Shown here: positions 17,107 through 28,269 of the stretch, piece after piece
Layout: every line of letters begins with the position of its first letter
Position numbering within the stretch: the first letter of the stretch is position 1
DNA from: an uncultured Pelagibacteraceae bacterium
Lineage (GTDB): Bacteria; Pseudomonadota; Alphaproteobacteria; Pelagibacterales; Pelagibacteraceae
NCBI GenBank assembly: GCA_902622245.1
Contig: CACNPC010000003.1
Location: 1-55,490, forward strand
DNA: 55,490 bases
Direction of reading: 5' to 3'
Program-made: the position numbers and the translations under genes
Notes under the pieces: generated by a model
Told to the model about the DNA's origin: nothing
Database searches by the model: none
What the model saw: only the letters and a program-made list of their open reading frames with translations

Positions 17107-18352
17107 GGATATTAGAAAAGATATCGATAATTTTAAAAATACAATTAAAAATCGAAACGTTGATGTAGACTTTGACCAAATATTAAATCTTGATGAAGAA
17201 AATAGAAGATTTATTCAAGAAAAAGAAAAATTAGAAATGGAAAAAAAATCTATTTCTAAATCTAAAGATGAAACCCTTTTTGAAAAGTCTAAAGAAATTT
17301 CAAATAAAATAGATGATTTAAGTAAAAATCAAAAAAGTGTTAAAGACCAACTTGATCAGATATTAAGTAATATTCCTAATTTACCATTGAATGATGTCCC
17401 CGTAGGTAAGGATGAAAATAGCAATAAAGAGGTTGCAAAATCTGGTGAAATTAAAGAAATGAGTTTTAAACCAAAATCTCATTATGAAATTGGTGAAAAA
17501 CTGAATATGTTAGATTTTGATTTAGCAACAAAAACAACTGGATCAAGATTTGTTTTTGTTAAAGACAAATTAGCATCATTAGAAAGAGCAATTTCTAATT
17601 TTATGATTGATACACATGTCAATAATAATGGCTACACTGAAATCTCTCCACCTTTAATCGCTACAGACAACACTATGTTTGGAACTGGCCAATTGCCAAA
17701 ATTTGAAAATGATCAATTCGAAATTAAGTTTGATGATAAAAATGATAGAAAGTTTTTAATCCCTACCGCTGAAGTGATATTAACTAATATGGTTAAAAAT
17801 CAGATATTAAATCTAAAATCTTTGCCAATGAGATTAGTTGCATCAACACCTTGTTTTAGAAAAGAAGCAGGAAGTTATGGTAAAGATACAAAGGGCATGA
17901 TTAGACAACATCAATTTTATAAAGTTGAACTAGTCAGTATTGTAGAAAATAATAAGTGCATTGAAGAACTAGAGAGAATGACTAATTGTGCAACTAAAAT
18001 TTTAGATGATTTACAATTACCTTACAGAAAAATTATTTTAAGTACTGGTGATATGGGTTTTAGTGCAGAAAAAACTTATGATATAGAGGTTTGGCTTCCA
18101 TCTGAAAATAAATATAGAGAAATATCAAGCTGTTCTTCATGTGGAACATTTCAGGCTAAAAGAATGAAAGCTAGATATAAAAATAATAAAAACGAAAATG
18201 AATTTGTTGGTACTTTAAATGGGAGCGGACTTGCCGTTGGTAGAACTTTAATTGCAATATTAGAAAATTATCAAACTGAGGATGGTTCAATAATTATTCC
18301 TGAAAAACTAAGACCATATATGAACAATATGGAGAAAATAGGTATCAATTAA
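17093..18352 (+). CDS. serS: Seryl-tRNA synthetase
   Basis: A class II synthetase of 419 residues. An N-terminal antiparallel coiled coil (about 10-105) reaches the long variable arm of tRNA-Ser. Motif 2 is around CFRKEAGSYGKDTKGMIRQH (about 257-276), and motif 3 is NGSGLAVGRTLIAILEN (about 380-396). Its substrate tRNA-Ser(UGA) is encoded at 33963-34052. The ATG lies inside tatC. Confidence 0.97.
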   Translation: MHNIKDIRKDIDNFKNTIKNRNVDVDFDQILNLDEENRRFIQEKEKLEMEKKSISKSKDETLFEKSKEISNKIDDLSKNQKSVKDQLDQILSNIPNLPLNDVPVGKDENSNKEVAKSGEIKEMSFKPKSHYEIGEKLNMLDFDLATKTTGSRFVFVKDKLASLERAISNFMIDTHVNNNGYTEISPPLIATDNTMFGTGQLPKFENDQFEIKFDDKNDRKFLIPTAEVILTNMVKNQILNLKSLPMRLVASTPCFRKEAGSYGKDTKGMIRQHQFYKVELVSIVENNKCIEELERMTNCATKILDDLQLPYRKIILSTGDMGFSAEKTYDIEVWLPSENKYREISSCSSCGTFQAKRMKARYKNNKNENEFVGTLNGSGLAVGRTLIAILENYQTEDGSIIIPEKLRPYMNNMEKIGIN

Positions 18353-18409
18353 GAGTTGTCTTCTAAAAGTATATAGTATAAATAATCGTTAACTTTTTAA
18401 GGACTTAAC

Positions 18410-18694
18410 ATGGACGCAGGAATTGGACAATTTATACCCCTAATTTTAATATTCGTAATATTTTACTTTTTCTTAATTAGACCCCAGCAAAAGAAAGTTA
18501 AAGAACATAAAGCTATGGTTGAAGCTTTAAAACGTGGAGATAAAGTTATTACTTCTGGTGGTATCGTCGGCACTGTAGAACGAGTTATCGATAATGAAAA
18601 AGTAGAAGTTATGATAGCTGATAATGTTAAAGTTGAAATTGTTCGAGCTACAGGAATTCAAGGACTAGTTACTAAGGCTGAACCAAAAAAATAA
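18410..18694 (+). CDS. yajC: Preprotein translocase subunit YajC
   Basis: A 94-residue single-helix accessory subunit of the Sec holotranslocon. One membrane helix (about 9-23) is followed by the hallmark RPQQKKVKEH and the small beta-domain GDKVITSGGIVGTV. An AAGGA ribosome site precedes the ATG. It sits immediately before secD and secF, the usual arrangement. Confidence 0.95.
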   Translation: MDAGIGQFIPLILIFVIFYFFLIRPQQKKVKEHKAMVEALKRGDKVITSGGIVGTVERVIDNEKVEVMIADNVKVEIVRATGIQGLVTKAEPKK

Positions 18695-18706
18695 TAACTT
18701 CCTAAA

Positions 18707-20260
18707 GTGTTATATTTTTCTAAATTAAGAGTTTTTAGTGTTTTAATTTTTACACTTATTGTTTCATATTTTACTATTTCCAACTTTACAAAAGTTGATG
18801 ATGAATTTTTCTCAAAAAATATTAAATTAGGATTAGATTTGCAAGGTGGCTCTTATTTATTGTTAGAGATAGATAACGAACCAGTCATTACTCAAAGATT
18901 GCAAAGCAAAGTATTAGAGTTTAAAAAATTTTTTAAAGATAAAGATATTAAGGTTAGAAATTTTGTAATTGAGGATAAGTCAATTATATTCGATGTTGAA
19001 AATTCTAAAATTGAGGATGTTAAATCTCTTTTAGATGATGATAAAAGTGAGATAAATCCTTATTTTCAACAATATAAATCCCATCAATTTAACTTTGAAA
19101 ACATGGATACCTCATTCAAGTTAGAATTTTCTGACTATGGATTAGTATTGTTAAAAAATTCATCATTAGATCAAGCAATTGAAATTGTAAGAAGAAGAGT
19201 TGATGAAGTAGGAACTAATGAGCCAAATATTTTAAAAAGAGGTAATGATAGAATTCTTGTTGAGTTGCCAGGATTAGATGATCCAGGTAGAATTAAATCT
19301 TTATTAGGTAAAACAGCAAACCTAACATTCCAATTTATATCCAGTAGTTCTGAAGAGTCATTTGGAACAGAAAAACTTTCTTTTGAAGATGGCTCTAGTG
19401 AAGCCATTGTTAGTAAACGAATTGTTTTAAGTGGTGATAATCTTATGGATGCCAAGCCAACTATGAATAATCAAACTAATGAGACTGTTGTTTCATTTAG
19501 TTTAGATAGGGTAGGAGCAAAAAAGTTTGGTAAAGCGACTTCAAATGGTGTTGGAAAAAGGTTGGCAATTGTTTTGGATGGAAAAATTATTAGCGCTCCT
19601 GAAGTCAGAGAACCAATTATTGGAGGAAATGGACAGATATCTGGTAATTTCACCTTTCAATCAGCAACAGATTTAGCTTTACTTTTAAGATCGGGTGCTT
19701 TGCCGGCTCCACTTAATATTATCGAAGAAAGAACTGTAGGTCCTGACCTTGGAAAAGACTCAATTAATGCAGGAATTATGTCATTGATAATAGGATTTAT
19801 CTTAGTCGTTGCCTTTATGTTTTATAAATATAGATTTTTTGGCTTAATTGCTAACTTAGCCTTAATTTCTAATTTATTTTTATTAGTCGGTATTCTAACA
19901 TTATTTGAAGCAACTCTTACACTCCCTGGAATTGCAGGTATTATTTTAACAGTAGGTATGGCTGTTGATGCAAATGTTTTAATTTTTGAGAGAATTAAAG
20001 AAGAATTAAAAAATGAAAATAATTCAATTGTAGCTTTTGATTCTGGTTATACAAAATCACGAACAACAATTTTAGATGCCAATATTACAACTTTAATCGC
20101 TGCAGTAATCCTTTTTTTCATGGGTTCAGGTCCAATTAAAGGATTTTCTATAACTCTTGGAGTTGGAATACTTACAACACTATTTTCAGTATATTTCATT
20201 GCTCGTTTGATTACTGCTTACTATGTCATCAAAAATAAACATAAGGAAAAACTTATATAA
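18707..20260 (+). CDS. secD: Protein translocase subunit SecD
   Basis: An RND-type membrane protein that uses proton flow to pull exported proteins through SecYEG. The 517 residues have an N-terminal helix and GLDLQGGSYLLLEI. A large periplasmic domain carries the repeated RRVDEVGTNEP region, and five C-terminal helices include GMAVDANVLIFERIKEEL. The start is GTG at 18707, 12 bases after yajC; no earlier start fits. The stop TAA overlaps the ATG of secF by one base. Confidence 0.96.
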   Translation: MLYFSKLRVFSVLIFTLIVSYFTISNFTKVDDEFFSKNIKLGLDLQGGSYLLLEIDNEPVITQRLQSKVLEFKKFFKDKDIKVRNFVIEDKSIIFDVENSKIEDVKSLLDDDKSEINPYFQQYKSHQFNFENMDTSFKLEFSDYGLVLLKNSSLDQAIEIVRRRVDEVGTNEPNILKRGNDRILVELPGLDDPGRIKSLLGKTANLTFQFISSSSEESFGTEKLSFEDGSSEAIVSKRIVLSGDNLMDAKPTMNNQTNETVVSFSLDRVGAKKFGKATSNGVGKRLAIVLDGKIISAPEVREPIIGGNGQISGNFTFQSATDLALLLRSGALPAPLNIIEERTVGPDLGKDSINAGIMSLIIGFILVVAFMFYKYRFFGLIANLALISNLFLLVGILTLFEATLTLPGIAGIILTVGMAVDANVLIFERIKEELKNENNSIVAFDSGYTKSRTTILDANITTLIAAVILFFMGSGPIKGFSITLGVGILTTLFSVYFIARLITAYYVIKNKHKEKLI

Positions 20261-21153
20261 TGAAAACAATCTATTTTAATAAGTTTTATAAAAGTTTTAA
20301 TATACTTTCAGGTATATTAATTATTTCTTCCTTAGTTTTCTTAGTTTTTAAAGGATTGAATTTTGGTGTTGATTTTAAAGGGGGAACTTTAATAGAGCTA
20401 AGGACTGACAAATCTTCTGCTAATATCACAAAAATAAGAGATAGCTTTAATCAAATGAATCTTGGTGATGTTTCAGTAAAAAATTTTGGTAATGAAACAG
20501 ATTTTGTAGTTAAATTTGAAAAACAAAATTCAAATGACCCACAATTTATAGAAGAGATAAAAACTAAGCTATCAAATTCGATAGGCACGGTTGATTTTAG
20601 AAGAGTAGAAAATGTTGGGCCAAAAGTTAGTGCAGAACTTTTGAGATCAGGTGTAATTGCGATAGCTTTATCTTTAGCAGCTATGCTTTTATATATATGG
20701 ATTAGATTTGAGTGGCAATTTAGTCTTGGAGCTATTTTAGCTTTATTTCATGACGTTATAATTACATTAGGAGTATTTTCTGTATTTTCATTAGAAATCA
20801 ATCTTTCTATCGTTGCAGCTGTTTTAACAATTGTTGGATATTCAATGAATGATACAGTTGTAATATTCGATAGAGTTAGAGAAAATTTGCGCAAATATGC
20901 AGATGTTAAAATATTTGAATTAACAAATATCTCAATAAATGAAACTTTATCCCGAACAATAATAACTTCAGTTACTACATTGTTGGCACTTTTATCTATA
21001 TTTATTTTTGGCGGAGAAATATTAAAAGGATTTTCTTTAGCAATGATATTGGGAGTAATTTTTGGAACTTACTCATCAATTTATATTGCAAACCCAGTAC
21101 TAGTCTCTTTAAAAGTTAGCCAAAGAACAATTGTTAAGGAAGAAAAAGAATAA
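20260..21153 (+). CDS. secF: Protein translocase subunit SecF
   Basis: The partner of SecD, 297 residues, six membrane helices. Family marks are FGVDFKGGTLIELR near residue 30, NVGPKVSAELLRSG before helix 2, and YSMNDTVVIFDRVREN in the C-terminal half. It ends flush against the convergent PuuD-like gene with no intergenic base, and closes the long rightward cluster that began at dgt. Confidence 0.96.
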   Translation: MKTIYFNKFYKSFNILSGILIISSLVFLVFKGLNFGVDFKGGTLIELRTDKSSANITKIRDSFNQMNLGDVSVKNFGNETDFVVKFEKQNSNDPQFIEEIKTKLSNSIGTVDFRRVENVGPKVSAELLRSGVIAIALSLAAMLLYIWIRFEWQFSLGAILALFHDVIITLGVFSVFSLEINLSIVAAVLTIVGYSMNDTVVIFDRVRENLRKYADVKIFELTNISINETLSRTIITSVTTLLALLSIFIFGGEILKGFSLAMILGVIFGTYSSIYIANPVLVSLKVSQRTIVKEEKE

Positions 21154-21756
21154 TTAATAAAGATTTTGTGCCGCTACCATTGTTAATAACATTGGTAATG
21201 ATAAAAGTGTGTTTGTTCTAGAAAACAACATAGCAGTCTTTGCTGACTTAGCTTTAACTTCAGGTTCACACTCAACCATACCTAAAGCTCTTTTTTGATT
21301 TGGCCAGATAACAAACCAAACATTGAATGCCATTATTAATCCTAACCACATTCCAATTCCTATTGCAGTATTTTTTCCGCCACCTGATCCAATTCCTAAT
21401 GTCATCGCTTGATGAACGTATCCATTAAAATAGGCTAATAATAATCCTGATATGATTGTAAATAGCGCTGCCCATCTAAACCAAAATAATGCTGCAGGAG
21501 CTATAACTTTGCCTATTGCTGGTTTTTGTTCGTCTGGAATTTTAGCCATGTTGGGAATTTGAACAAAATTGAAATACCACAGTAAACCAATCCACATAAT
21601 ACTTACAGTTACATGTACGTATCTTAATAACCAGCTCCAAAATAAAACATCAAAATCAAATCCACCATTACCTATGTAAAGACCAATGAATAGTAATATT
21701 GCAATAGCCAATGATAAATGAACAGTCTTTGATAATGATTGTAAAATCGAAGTCAT
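21154..21756 (-). CDS. PuuD-like (Urate_ox_N family) membrane protein without cytochrome domain
   Basis: A 200-residue membrane protein with about five helices. The stretch RYVHVTVSIMWIGLLWYFN and later AALFWFRWAALFTI resemble the N-terminal membrane domain of bacterial membrane urate oxidase (PuuD, Urate_ox_N). PuuD proteins carry a C-terminal cytochrome c domain with CxxCH; none is present here. No purine genes lie nearby. A redox or heme-linked membrane role is possible, but urate oxidation should not be assumed. Confidence 0.72.
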   Translation of the reverse strand: MTSILQSLSKTVHLSLAIAILLFIGLYIGNGGFDFDVLFWSWLLRYVHVTVSIMWIGLLWYFNFVQIPNMAKIPDEQKPAIGKVIAPAALFWFRWAALFTIISGLLLAYFNGYVHQAMTLGIGSGGGKNTAIGIGMWLGLIMAFNVWFVIWPNQKRALGMVECEPEVKAKSAKTAMLFSRTNTLLSLPMLLTMVAAQNLY

Positions 21757-21791
21757 CTATAAGATGATTTTATATTATTTTTCTATAAAGA

Positions 21792-24668
21792 TTAAGCGGT
21801 TTTTTTAAATTTTGTATCTAATAAAGGCTTTAAAAATTTACCTGTATAGCTATCTTTAACTTTTGCAACTTCCTCGGGTTTGCCTTCAGCAATAATATTT
21901 CCACCTTTAACACCGCCCTCAGGTCCCATATCTACAATATAATCGGCAGTTTTAATAACATCTAAATTATGCTCAATAACTACAACTGAATTACCCGTTG
22001 CAACAAATGTGTGTAAAATTTCCAAAAGTTTTTTTATATCATGCTGATGCAATCCAGTAGTTGGTTCATCTAATATATACATTGTTCTTCCTGTAGACCT
22101 TTTAGATAATTCTTTAGCAAGCTTTATACGTTGAGCCTCTCCACCAGAAAGAGTTGTAGCTTGCTGACCAATTTTTATGTAGCCAAGACCAACTTTCTTT
22201 AACGTTAGAAGTTTAGTTTTGATGTTTGAAATATTTTCAAAATACTCACAACCTTCATCAACAGTCATATTCAAAACATCTGCAATACTCTTATCTTTGA
22301 ATTTAATCTCTAATGTTTCTCTGTTGTATCTAGTGCCTTTGCATTCATCGCATGTTATGTAAACATCAGGAAGAAAGTGCATTTCGTAAGTAATTACACC
22401 ATCTCCTTCACATGCTTCACATCTTCCACCCTTTACATTGAAAGAAAATCTTCCAGGCTTATAGCCTCTACTTTTTGCTTCAGGTAAATTGGTAAACCAG
22501 TCTCTTATAGGACCAAAAGCTCCAGTATATGTAGCAGGATTTGATCTAGGAGTTCTACCAATAGGTGATTGATCAATATCTATAACTTTATCAATTAATT
22601 CTATTCCTTTAAATCCCCTAAATGGCTGAGGAATTTTTCTAGACTTATTATTATTCAAAGTAAGATTTAATGCATTGTATAAAGTTTGAAGTATCAAAGT
22701 AGATTTACCACTTCCAGATACACCAGTAACACAAGTGAAACTACCTAAAGGTATTTTTAAATTTACGTTATTTAAATTATTTCCAGATGCACCATTGATT
22801 TCTAAAAATCTTCCATTTTTTGCAAGTCTTCTATTTTTTGGAATAGGTATGAAACTCTTATTTGATAAATATCTTCCTGTAATACTTTTGTCATTTTTTA
22901 AAATTTGATCATATGTACCTTCAGCAACAATTTCTCCACCTTTATTTCCAGCTTCAGGTCCTAAATCTATTATATGATCTGCATTCTCCATTGTTTCTGT
23001 ATCGTGCTCAACAACAATAACAGTATTACCCAAGTCTCTTAATCTTTTTAATGCATCTATAAGCTTAACATTATCTTTTTGATGTAAACCAATTGATGGT
23101 TCATCTAAAACGTATAGAACTCCAGTTAAACCTGATCCTATTTGTGAAGCTAGTCTAATCCTTTGTGCTTCACCACCAGATAATGTTCCAGACTCTCTAG
23201 ATAAAGTTAAATAATCAAGACCAACATTTAAAAGAAAATCTAAACGTTCATTAATTTCTTTTAATATATGTTGAGCAATTTTAATTTGTCTTTTGTCTAA
23301 TTTAACTTCTAAAGATCTAAACCATTCCTTAGCATCAAAAATTGATTTTTCTGTAACTTGGCTTATGTTTAATTCATTTATTTTAACGCAAAGAGCTTCA
23401 TCTTTTAATCGATAACCATTGCATCTTTCACATTTTGTATCAGATTGATATTGAGCAATTTCTTCTCTTTTCCAATCGCTATCTGTTTCTAAATATCTTC
23501 TCTCTAGATTATTAACAACACCTTCAAATGTTTTTTTATGCGAATACTTCTCATAGCCATCGTCATAAGTAAATTTAATTTCTTCATCATCAGATCCATA
23601 CAAAATTACATCCTTAATTTTTTTTGGTAGTTTTGACCATTTATCATCTAATGAAAAACCATAATGTTTAGATAAAGATGCCAATGTTTGGGCGTAATAC
23701 ATTGATGTAGATTTTGCCCAAGGTTCAATAGCGCCATCTGCGATAGATTTTTTTTCATTTGGAACAACTAAATTTGGATCAACATTTAATTTCATCCCAA
23801 TACCTTCACATTCTTCACAAGCTCCATACGGACTGTTGAATGAGAAAAGTCTTGGTTCAATCTCTTCAATAGTAAAACCACTTTCAGGACAAGCAAATTT
23901 GGTTGAGAAAATTAGTTTTTCAATTTTTCTGTATTTTTTTGGAAGTGTTTCATTTTCATATTCAACAAAAAGTAATCCATTTGCTAAATTTACGGCTGTT
24001 TCAACACTTTCAGCTAATCTGTTTCCTAATGAGGAATTTATTACAATTCTATCAACTAAGATTGAGATATCGTGTTTAAGTTTTTTATTTAATTCTGGAA
24101 CACTTTCAATATCATATAATTGATCATCAACTTTAATTTTTCTAAACCCTCTTTTTTTGTATCCTAATATATCTTTTTTGTATTCACCCTTACGTCCTCG
24201 TACAACAGGTGCATATAAATATATAGTCGACTTTTTCGGTAATTCTTTAATCTTATCAACAATTTGACTAATTGTTTGTGAGGTAATTGGTTTACCAGTG
24301 AATGGAGAGTAGGGTATTCCAGCTCTTGCATAAAGTACTCTCATGTAATCGTATATTTCTGTTACAGTTGCAACTGTTGATCTTGGATTTTTAGAAGTAT
24401 TTTTTTGTTCTATTGAAATTGCTGGACTCAAACCTTCGATTAAATCTACATTTGGTTTTTTCATTTTGTCTAAAAACTGTCTTGCATATGCAGATAAACT
24501 TTCAACATATCGTCTTTGACCTTCTGCATAGACAGTATCAAATGCTAATGATGATTTTCCCGATCCAGATAGACCTGTTATGACAACAAATTTGTCTTTA
24601 GGAATCTCTAGTGAAATATTCTTTAAATTGTGCTCTTTTGCGCCCTTAATAAGTATCTTTTTAAGCAT
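21792..24668 (-). CDS. uvrA: Excinuclease ABC subunit A
   Basis: The damage-recognition ATPase of nucleotide excision repair, 958 residues with two ABC modules. First Walker A is GLSGSGKSS (33-41), and the second is GVSGSGKST (about 650). Signature motifs LSGGEAQRI appear twice, and zinc-finger cysteines in CEECEGIG and CEACEGDG. The first zinc module has CPES where E. coli has CPxC, which I believe is common in alphaproteobacteria. It is divergent from ssb across an 82-base region with a palindrome. Confidence 0.97.
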   Translation of the reverse strand: MLKKILIKGAKEHNLKNISLEIPKDKFVVITGLSGSGKSSLAFDTVYAEGQRRYVESLSAYARQFLDKMKKPNVDLIEGLSPAISIEQKNTSKNPRSTVATVTEIYDYMRVLYARAGIPYSPFTGKPITSQTISQIVDKIKELPKKSTIYLYAPVVRGRKGEYKKDILGYKKRGFRKIKVDDQLYDIESVPELNKKLKHDISILVDRIVINSSLGNRLAESVETAVNLANGLLFVEYENETLPKKYRKIEKLIFSTKFACPESGFTIEEIEPRLFSFNSPYGACEECEGIGMKLNVDPNLVVPNEKKSIADGAIEPWAKSTSMYYAQTLASLSKHYGFSLDDKWSKLPKKIKDVILYGSDDEEIKFTYDDGYEKYSHKKTFEGVVNNLERRYLETDSDWKREEIAQYQSDTKCERCNGYRLKDEALCVKINELNISQVTEKSIFDAKEWFRSLEVKLDKRQIKIAQHILKEINERLDFLLNVGLDYLTLSRESGTLSGGEAQRIRLASQIGSGLTGVLYVLDEPSIGLHQKDNVKLIDALKRLRDLGNTVIVVEHDTETMENADHIIDLGPEAGNKGGEIVAEGTYDQILKNDKSITGRYLSNKSFIPIPKNRRLAKNGRFLEINGASGNNLNNVNLKIPLGSFTCVTGVSGSGKSTLILQTLYNALNLTLNNNKSRKIPQPFRGFKGIELIDKVIDIDQSPIGRTPRSNPATYTGAFGPIRDWFTNLPEAKSRGYKPGRFSFNVKGGRCEACEGDGVITYEMHFLPDVYITCDECKGTRYNRETLEIKFKDKSIADVLNMTVDEGCEYFENISNIKTKLLTLKKVGLGYIKIGQQATTLSGGEAQRIKLAKELSKRSTGRTMYILDEPTTGLHQHDIKKLLEILHTFVATGNSVVVIEHNLDVIKTADYIVDMGPEGGVKGGNIIAEGKPEEVAKVKDSYTGKFLKPLLDTKFKKTA

Positions 24669-24713
24669 AATTTTAGTTGCTTTAGATTAATAAAATTAAT
24701 ATTCAAGCCTATT

Positions 24714-24731
24714 AATGTTATAAATAACATT
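24714..24731. promoter_or_regulatory. Palindrome in the uvrA/ssb divergent promoter
   Basis: Bases 24714-24721 and 24724-24731 form a perfect 8-bp inverted repeat with a 2-base spacer (AATGTTAT-AA-ATAACATT). It is placed where an operator shared by uvrA and ssb would be. It does not match the alphaproteobacterial LexA box GTTC-N7-GTTC. The half-site TGTTAT is the same as in the Zur boxes, but the spacing is one base shorter. Confidence 0.45.
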
Positions 24732-24750
24732 TCAAATATATATAAATATT

Positions 24751-25197
24751 ATGGCAGGAAGCTTAAATAAAGTACTTTTAATCGGTCGATTAGGCGCAGA
24801 TCCAGAAGTTAAACAAATGGTTAACGGTAAAAGTGTAGCAAGATTAAGCCTAGCTACTAGTCAATCATGGAAAGATAAAAATACCGGTGAAAAAAAGGAA
24901 AAAACTGAATGGCATAGAGTAGTTGTTTTCAATGAAGGACTAGTAAATGTAGTTCAACAATATTTAAAAAAAGGAGCACAAGTATACGTTGAAGGACAAC
25001 TGACTACTAGAAAATGGAAAGATGAACAATCAGGTCAGGATAAATATTCTACTGAAATTTTAATTCAAGGATACAATTCATCATTAACAATGTTAGGTGG
25101 AGGAAATCAAAATTCAATTCCATCTCAAGATAACAAACAAAGTTTTGATGATAGTTCTATGGCTCAAAACGAGTTAGACGATGATATCCCTTTCTAA
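24751..25197 (+). CDS. ssb: Single-stranded DNA-binding protein
   Basis: A 148-residue SSB. The N-terminal OB fold begins [17 protein letters not shown] and includes [12 protein letters not shown] and the [15 protein letters not shown] block. A flexible Gln/Asn-rich linker leads to the acidic C-terminal tail DDDIPF that recruits repair and replication proteins. Divergent from uvrA, as in many proteobacteria, and 4 bases before gyrA. Confidence 0.97.
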   Translation: MAGSLNKVLLIGRLGADPEVKQMVNGKSVARLSLATSQSWKDKNTGEKKEKTEWHRVVVFNEGLVNVVQQYLKKGAQVYVEGQLTTRKWKDEQSGQDKYSTEILIQGYNSSLTMLGGGNQNSIPSQDNKQSFDDSSMAQNELDDDIPF

Positions 25198-25201
25198 ATA
25201 A

Positions 25202-27775
25202 ATGCAAAAAAACGAAGTAACTAAAGATTTAAATATCAAACCAATTTCAATGTATGATGAAATGAGTTCATCATATTTATCTTACGCCATGAGCGTAATA
25301 ATTAGTAGGGCATTACCCGACATAAGAGATGGACTTAAACCTGTTCACAGAAGAATTTTATATGCAATGCACAAAGGTGGTTTTGATTGGACAAAACAAT
25401 TTAGAAAATCTGCAAGAATTGTTGGAGACGTAATTGGTAAATACCATCCGCATGGTGATCAAGCTGTATATGATGCTCTAGTAAGAATGGTTCAAGATTT
25501 CTCAATGAGTCTTCCACTTATTGATGGTCAGGGGAATTTTGGTTCAATAGATGGAGATCCACCTGCAGCAATGAGGTATACAGAAACAAAACTTGCAAAA
25601 ATTTCTCAGTTTTTAATTGATGATATAGAAAAAAATACTGTCTCATTTAAAAGTAACTACGACGAAACTGAGCAAGAACCAACTGTGCTGCCAGCTCAAT
25701 ATCCTAATCTTTTGGTAAATGGAGCTGGAGGTATCGCTGTTGGTATGGCTACTAGTATACCACCACATAACCTTGGTGAAATTATTGATGGAACTTTAGC
25801 GCTTATAAAAAATAAAGATATTAAAGTTAAAGAGTTAATGAAGCATATACCTGGCCCTGATTTTCCAACAGGAGGAGTTATTATTGGTAAAGATATTATT
25901 CGAGAAGGATACAAAACTGGCAGAGGTTCTTTTAAAATTAGAGGTGAAATAAATGTAGAAAATCTTAAAAATGGTAAAGATAGATTAGTAATTACTTCAA
26001 TACCTTATCAAGTGAATAAATCTAACTTAAATGAAAAAATTGCAGAATTAGTTAGAGATAAAAAGATTGAGGGTATAAGTGACATTAGAGATGAGTCTAA
26101 TAGAGAAGGTATAAGAGTTGCTATCGATCTAAGAAGAAGCGTTGAGCCTGAGACAATAAAAAGACAACTTTATAAATATACATCCATTGAAACTTCATTT
26201 GGATTTAATTCATTAGCAATTGTTGATAACAAACCTAAAACATGTTCATTAAAAGATTTTTTAGAGAACTTTTTAAAATTTAGAGAAGATGTAGTTATTA
26301 AAAAAACTAAATATGATTTAAAAAAAGCTGAAGATCGTGTTCATATTTTACTTGGTTTATCCGTTAGTGTAGAAAACATTGATAAAGTAATAAAAATTAT
26401 TAGATCTTCAAAAAATCCGGAAGAAGCAAAAAATACTCTTATAAAAACTAAATGGAAAATAACAAAATCTGCAAAATTAATTAAATTAGTAGATAGTAAA
26501 AATTATAAAGGATCTTATAACTTATCTGAAACTCAGGTTACATCAATATTAGAACTTAGATTACAAAAATTAACAGCTCTTGGAATTAACGAAATTGAAG
26601 AAGAAATAAAAAAATTATCTGAATTGATTACAAAGTATAAAAAAATAATAAATTCTAAAAGTGAACTATTAAAAGTAATTAGTAATGAGTTATCTCAAAT
26701 TAAAGAGAAATTTTCGTCTCCGAGAAGAACACAGATTATAGATGCTGTTTTAAACTATAATATTGAAGAAACTATTCAAAAAGAGTCTGTAATAATTACA
26801 ATTACTTTACAAGGATACATTAAAAGAGGTGCCTTAAGTAATGTTAAACAACAAAAAAGAGGTGGAAAGGGTAAAACAGGGATTAAGACAAGAGATGAAG
26901 ATTCTGTAGTACAAACATTATCAGTAAATACTCACACATCCGTTCTATTTTTCTCCACAGAAGGATTAGCATACAAAGTCAAAGCTTGGAAAATTCCAGA
27001 AGGATCGGCTGCATCAAAAGGTAAGTCTTTATTTAATATTCTTCCTCTAAAAAATCATCAATCAATTAGTTCAATTATGCCATTTCCAGACAGCGACGTT
27101 GATACAAAAGACATGCATATCATTTTTGCAACAAGTGAAGGAAAAATTAGAAAGAATAATCTTGAAGATTTTACCTCAATTAATGCTTCAGGTAAAATTG
27201 CAATGAAACTTGACGGTAATGATAAAATTATTGGTGTTAAAATTTGTAGAGATGATCAGGATATAATTTTAAGTACTAAATTAGGAAAATGTATAAGGTT
27301 TGAGTCTAAAAAACTTAGGGTTTTCAAAGGTAGATCATCAAAAGGTATAAGAGGTATCAATTTAGCAGAAAATGATACTATTGTATCTCTGTCTATTATT
27401 GATCATGATTCAAATAAGAAAGCAAAAAATAAAGACCAAAAATCAGAAATTAAAGCTAAAGAAAAATTCATATTATCAATCACAGAAAATGGTTACGGTA
27501 AGAGAACATCTCATTATGATTATAGAGTTACAAATAGAGGAGGAAAGGGAATTATTGGTATTGTAAATTCACAAAGAAACGGGAATGTTTCTTCATCCTT
27601 TCCTGTTTTTGAAGGAGATCAGATATTAATTTCAACAAATAAAGGTAGAGTAATAAGAACAGCTGTTAAAGAAATAAGAATAGCCGGTCGTAATACACAA
27701 GGTGTTAGAATAATTAAACTGACTGGGGATGAAAAAGTAGTTTCTGCAATTAAATTAGATGATAATCTCATCTAA
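25202..27775 (+). CDS. gyrA: DNA gyrase subunit A
   Basis: The DNA cleavage-reunion subunit of gyrase, 857 residues. The catalytic Tyr lies in [10 protein letters not shown] (about residue 125). The QRDR-type region [18 protein letters not shown] is intact. The C-terminal beta-pinwheel carries the GyrA box as QQKRGGKGK (about 556-564), which argues for gyrase rather than topoisomerase IV (ParC). It shares one base with coaD. Confidence 0.96.
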   Translation: MQKNEVTKDLNIKPISMYDEMSSSYLSYAMSVIISRALPDIRDGLKPVHRRILYAMHKGGFDWTKQFRKSARIVGDVIGKYHPHGDQAVYDALVRMVQDFSMSLPLIDGQGNFGSIDGDPPAAMRYTETKLAKISQFLIDDIEKNTVSFKSNYDETEQEPTVLPAQYPNLLVNGAGGIAVGMATSIPPHNLGEIIDGTLALIKNKDIKVKELMKHIPGPDFPTGGVIIGKDIIREGYKTGRGSFKIRGEINVENLKNGKDRLVITSIPYQVNKSNLNEKIAELVRDKKIEGISDIRDESNREGIRVAIDLRRSVEPETIKRQLYKYTSIETSFGFNSLAIVDNKPKTCSLKDFLENFLKFREDVVIKKTKYDLKKAEDRVHILLGLSVSVENIDKVIKIIRSSKNPEEAKNTLIKTKWKITKSAKLIKLVDSKNYKGSYNLSETQVTSILELRLQKLTALGINEIEEEIKKLSELITKYKKIINSKSELLKVISNELSQIKEKFSSPRRTQIIDAVLNYNIEETIQKESVIITITLQGYIKRGALSNVKQQKRGGKGKTGIKTRDEDSVVQTLSVNTHTSVLFFSTEGLAYKVKAWKIPEGSAASKGKSLFNILPLKNHQSISSIMPFPDSDVDTKDMHIIFATSEGKIRKNNLEDFTSINASGKIAMKLDGNDKIIGVKICRDDQDIILSTKLGKCIRFESKKLRVFKGRSSKGIRGINLAENDTIVSLSIIDHDSNKKAKNKDQKSEIKAKEKFILSITENGYGKRTSHYDYRVTNRGGKGIIGIVNSQRNGNVSSSFPVFEGDQILISTNKGRVIRTAVKEIRIAGRNTQGVRIIKLTGDEKVVSAIKLDDNLI

Positions 27776-28269
27776 TGAAAAATATAGCTATCTATCCAGG
27801 AACTTTTGATCCAATTACTTTTGGCCATATAGATGTCATTAAAAAATCACTTAAGATAGTAGATAAAGTAATTGTAGGTATTTCAGATGGAAATCAGAAA
27901 AACTTCCTATTTTCATTAGATGAAAGAATAGAAATTGTTAAAAGAGCTCTTTATAAAGATCTGAAATTTAAAAAGAATAAGGTTGATGTTATAAAATTTA
28001 ATACTTTGACAACAGACCTTTGTAAAAAATATAAATCAAATATAATCTTAAGAGGCCTAAGGGCTGTTTCGGATTTTGAGTATGAGTTCCAATTAGCTGG
28101 AATGAATAGAAAACTTAATAATCAAGTTGAGACAATTTTTTTAATGTCAGATGTTGAAAATCAAATAATATCATCTAGGTTTGTTAAAGAAATCGCTCAA
28201 CATAATGGTGATTTAAAAAAATTTACGACCAAAAGTACAATTAAATCATTGAAAGAGGTTTATGAATAA
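27775..28269 (+). CDS. coaD: Phosphopantetheine adenylyltransferase
   Basis: The penultimate step of coenzyme A synthesis, ATP + 4'-phosphopantetheine to dephospho-CoA. The 164 residues show the nucleotidyltransferase motif YPGTFDPITFGHIDV (residues 6-20, with TxGH as TFGH), RGLRAVSDFEYE, and the C-terminal ISSRFVKEIAQHNGD. It overlaps the cyclophilin gene by 8 bases. Confidence 0.96.
   Translation: MKNIAIYPGTFDPITFGHIDVIKKSLKIVDKVIVGISDGNQKNFLFSLDERIEIVKRALYKDLKFKKNKVDVIKFNTLTTDLCKKYKSNIILRGLRAVSDFEYEFQLAGMNRKLNNQVETIFLMSDVENQIISSRFVKEIAQHNGDLKKFTTKSTIKSLKEVYE

Noticed and set aside
24669..24750. LexA operator for uvrA/ssb
   Set aside because: No GTTC-N7-GTTC arrangement in the intergenic sequence.
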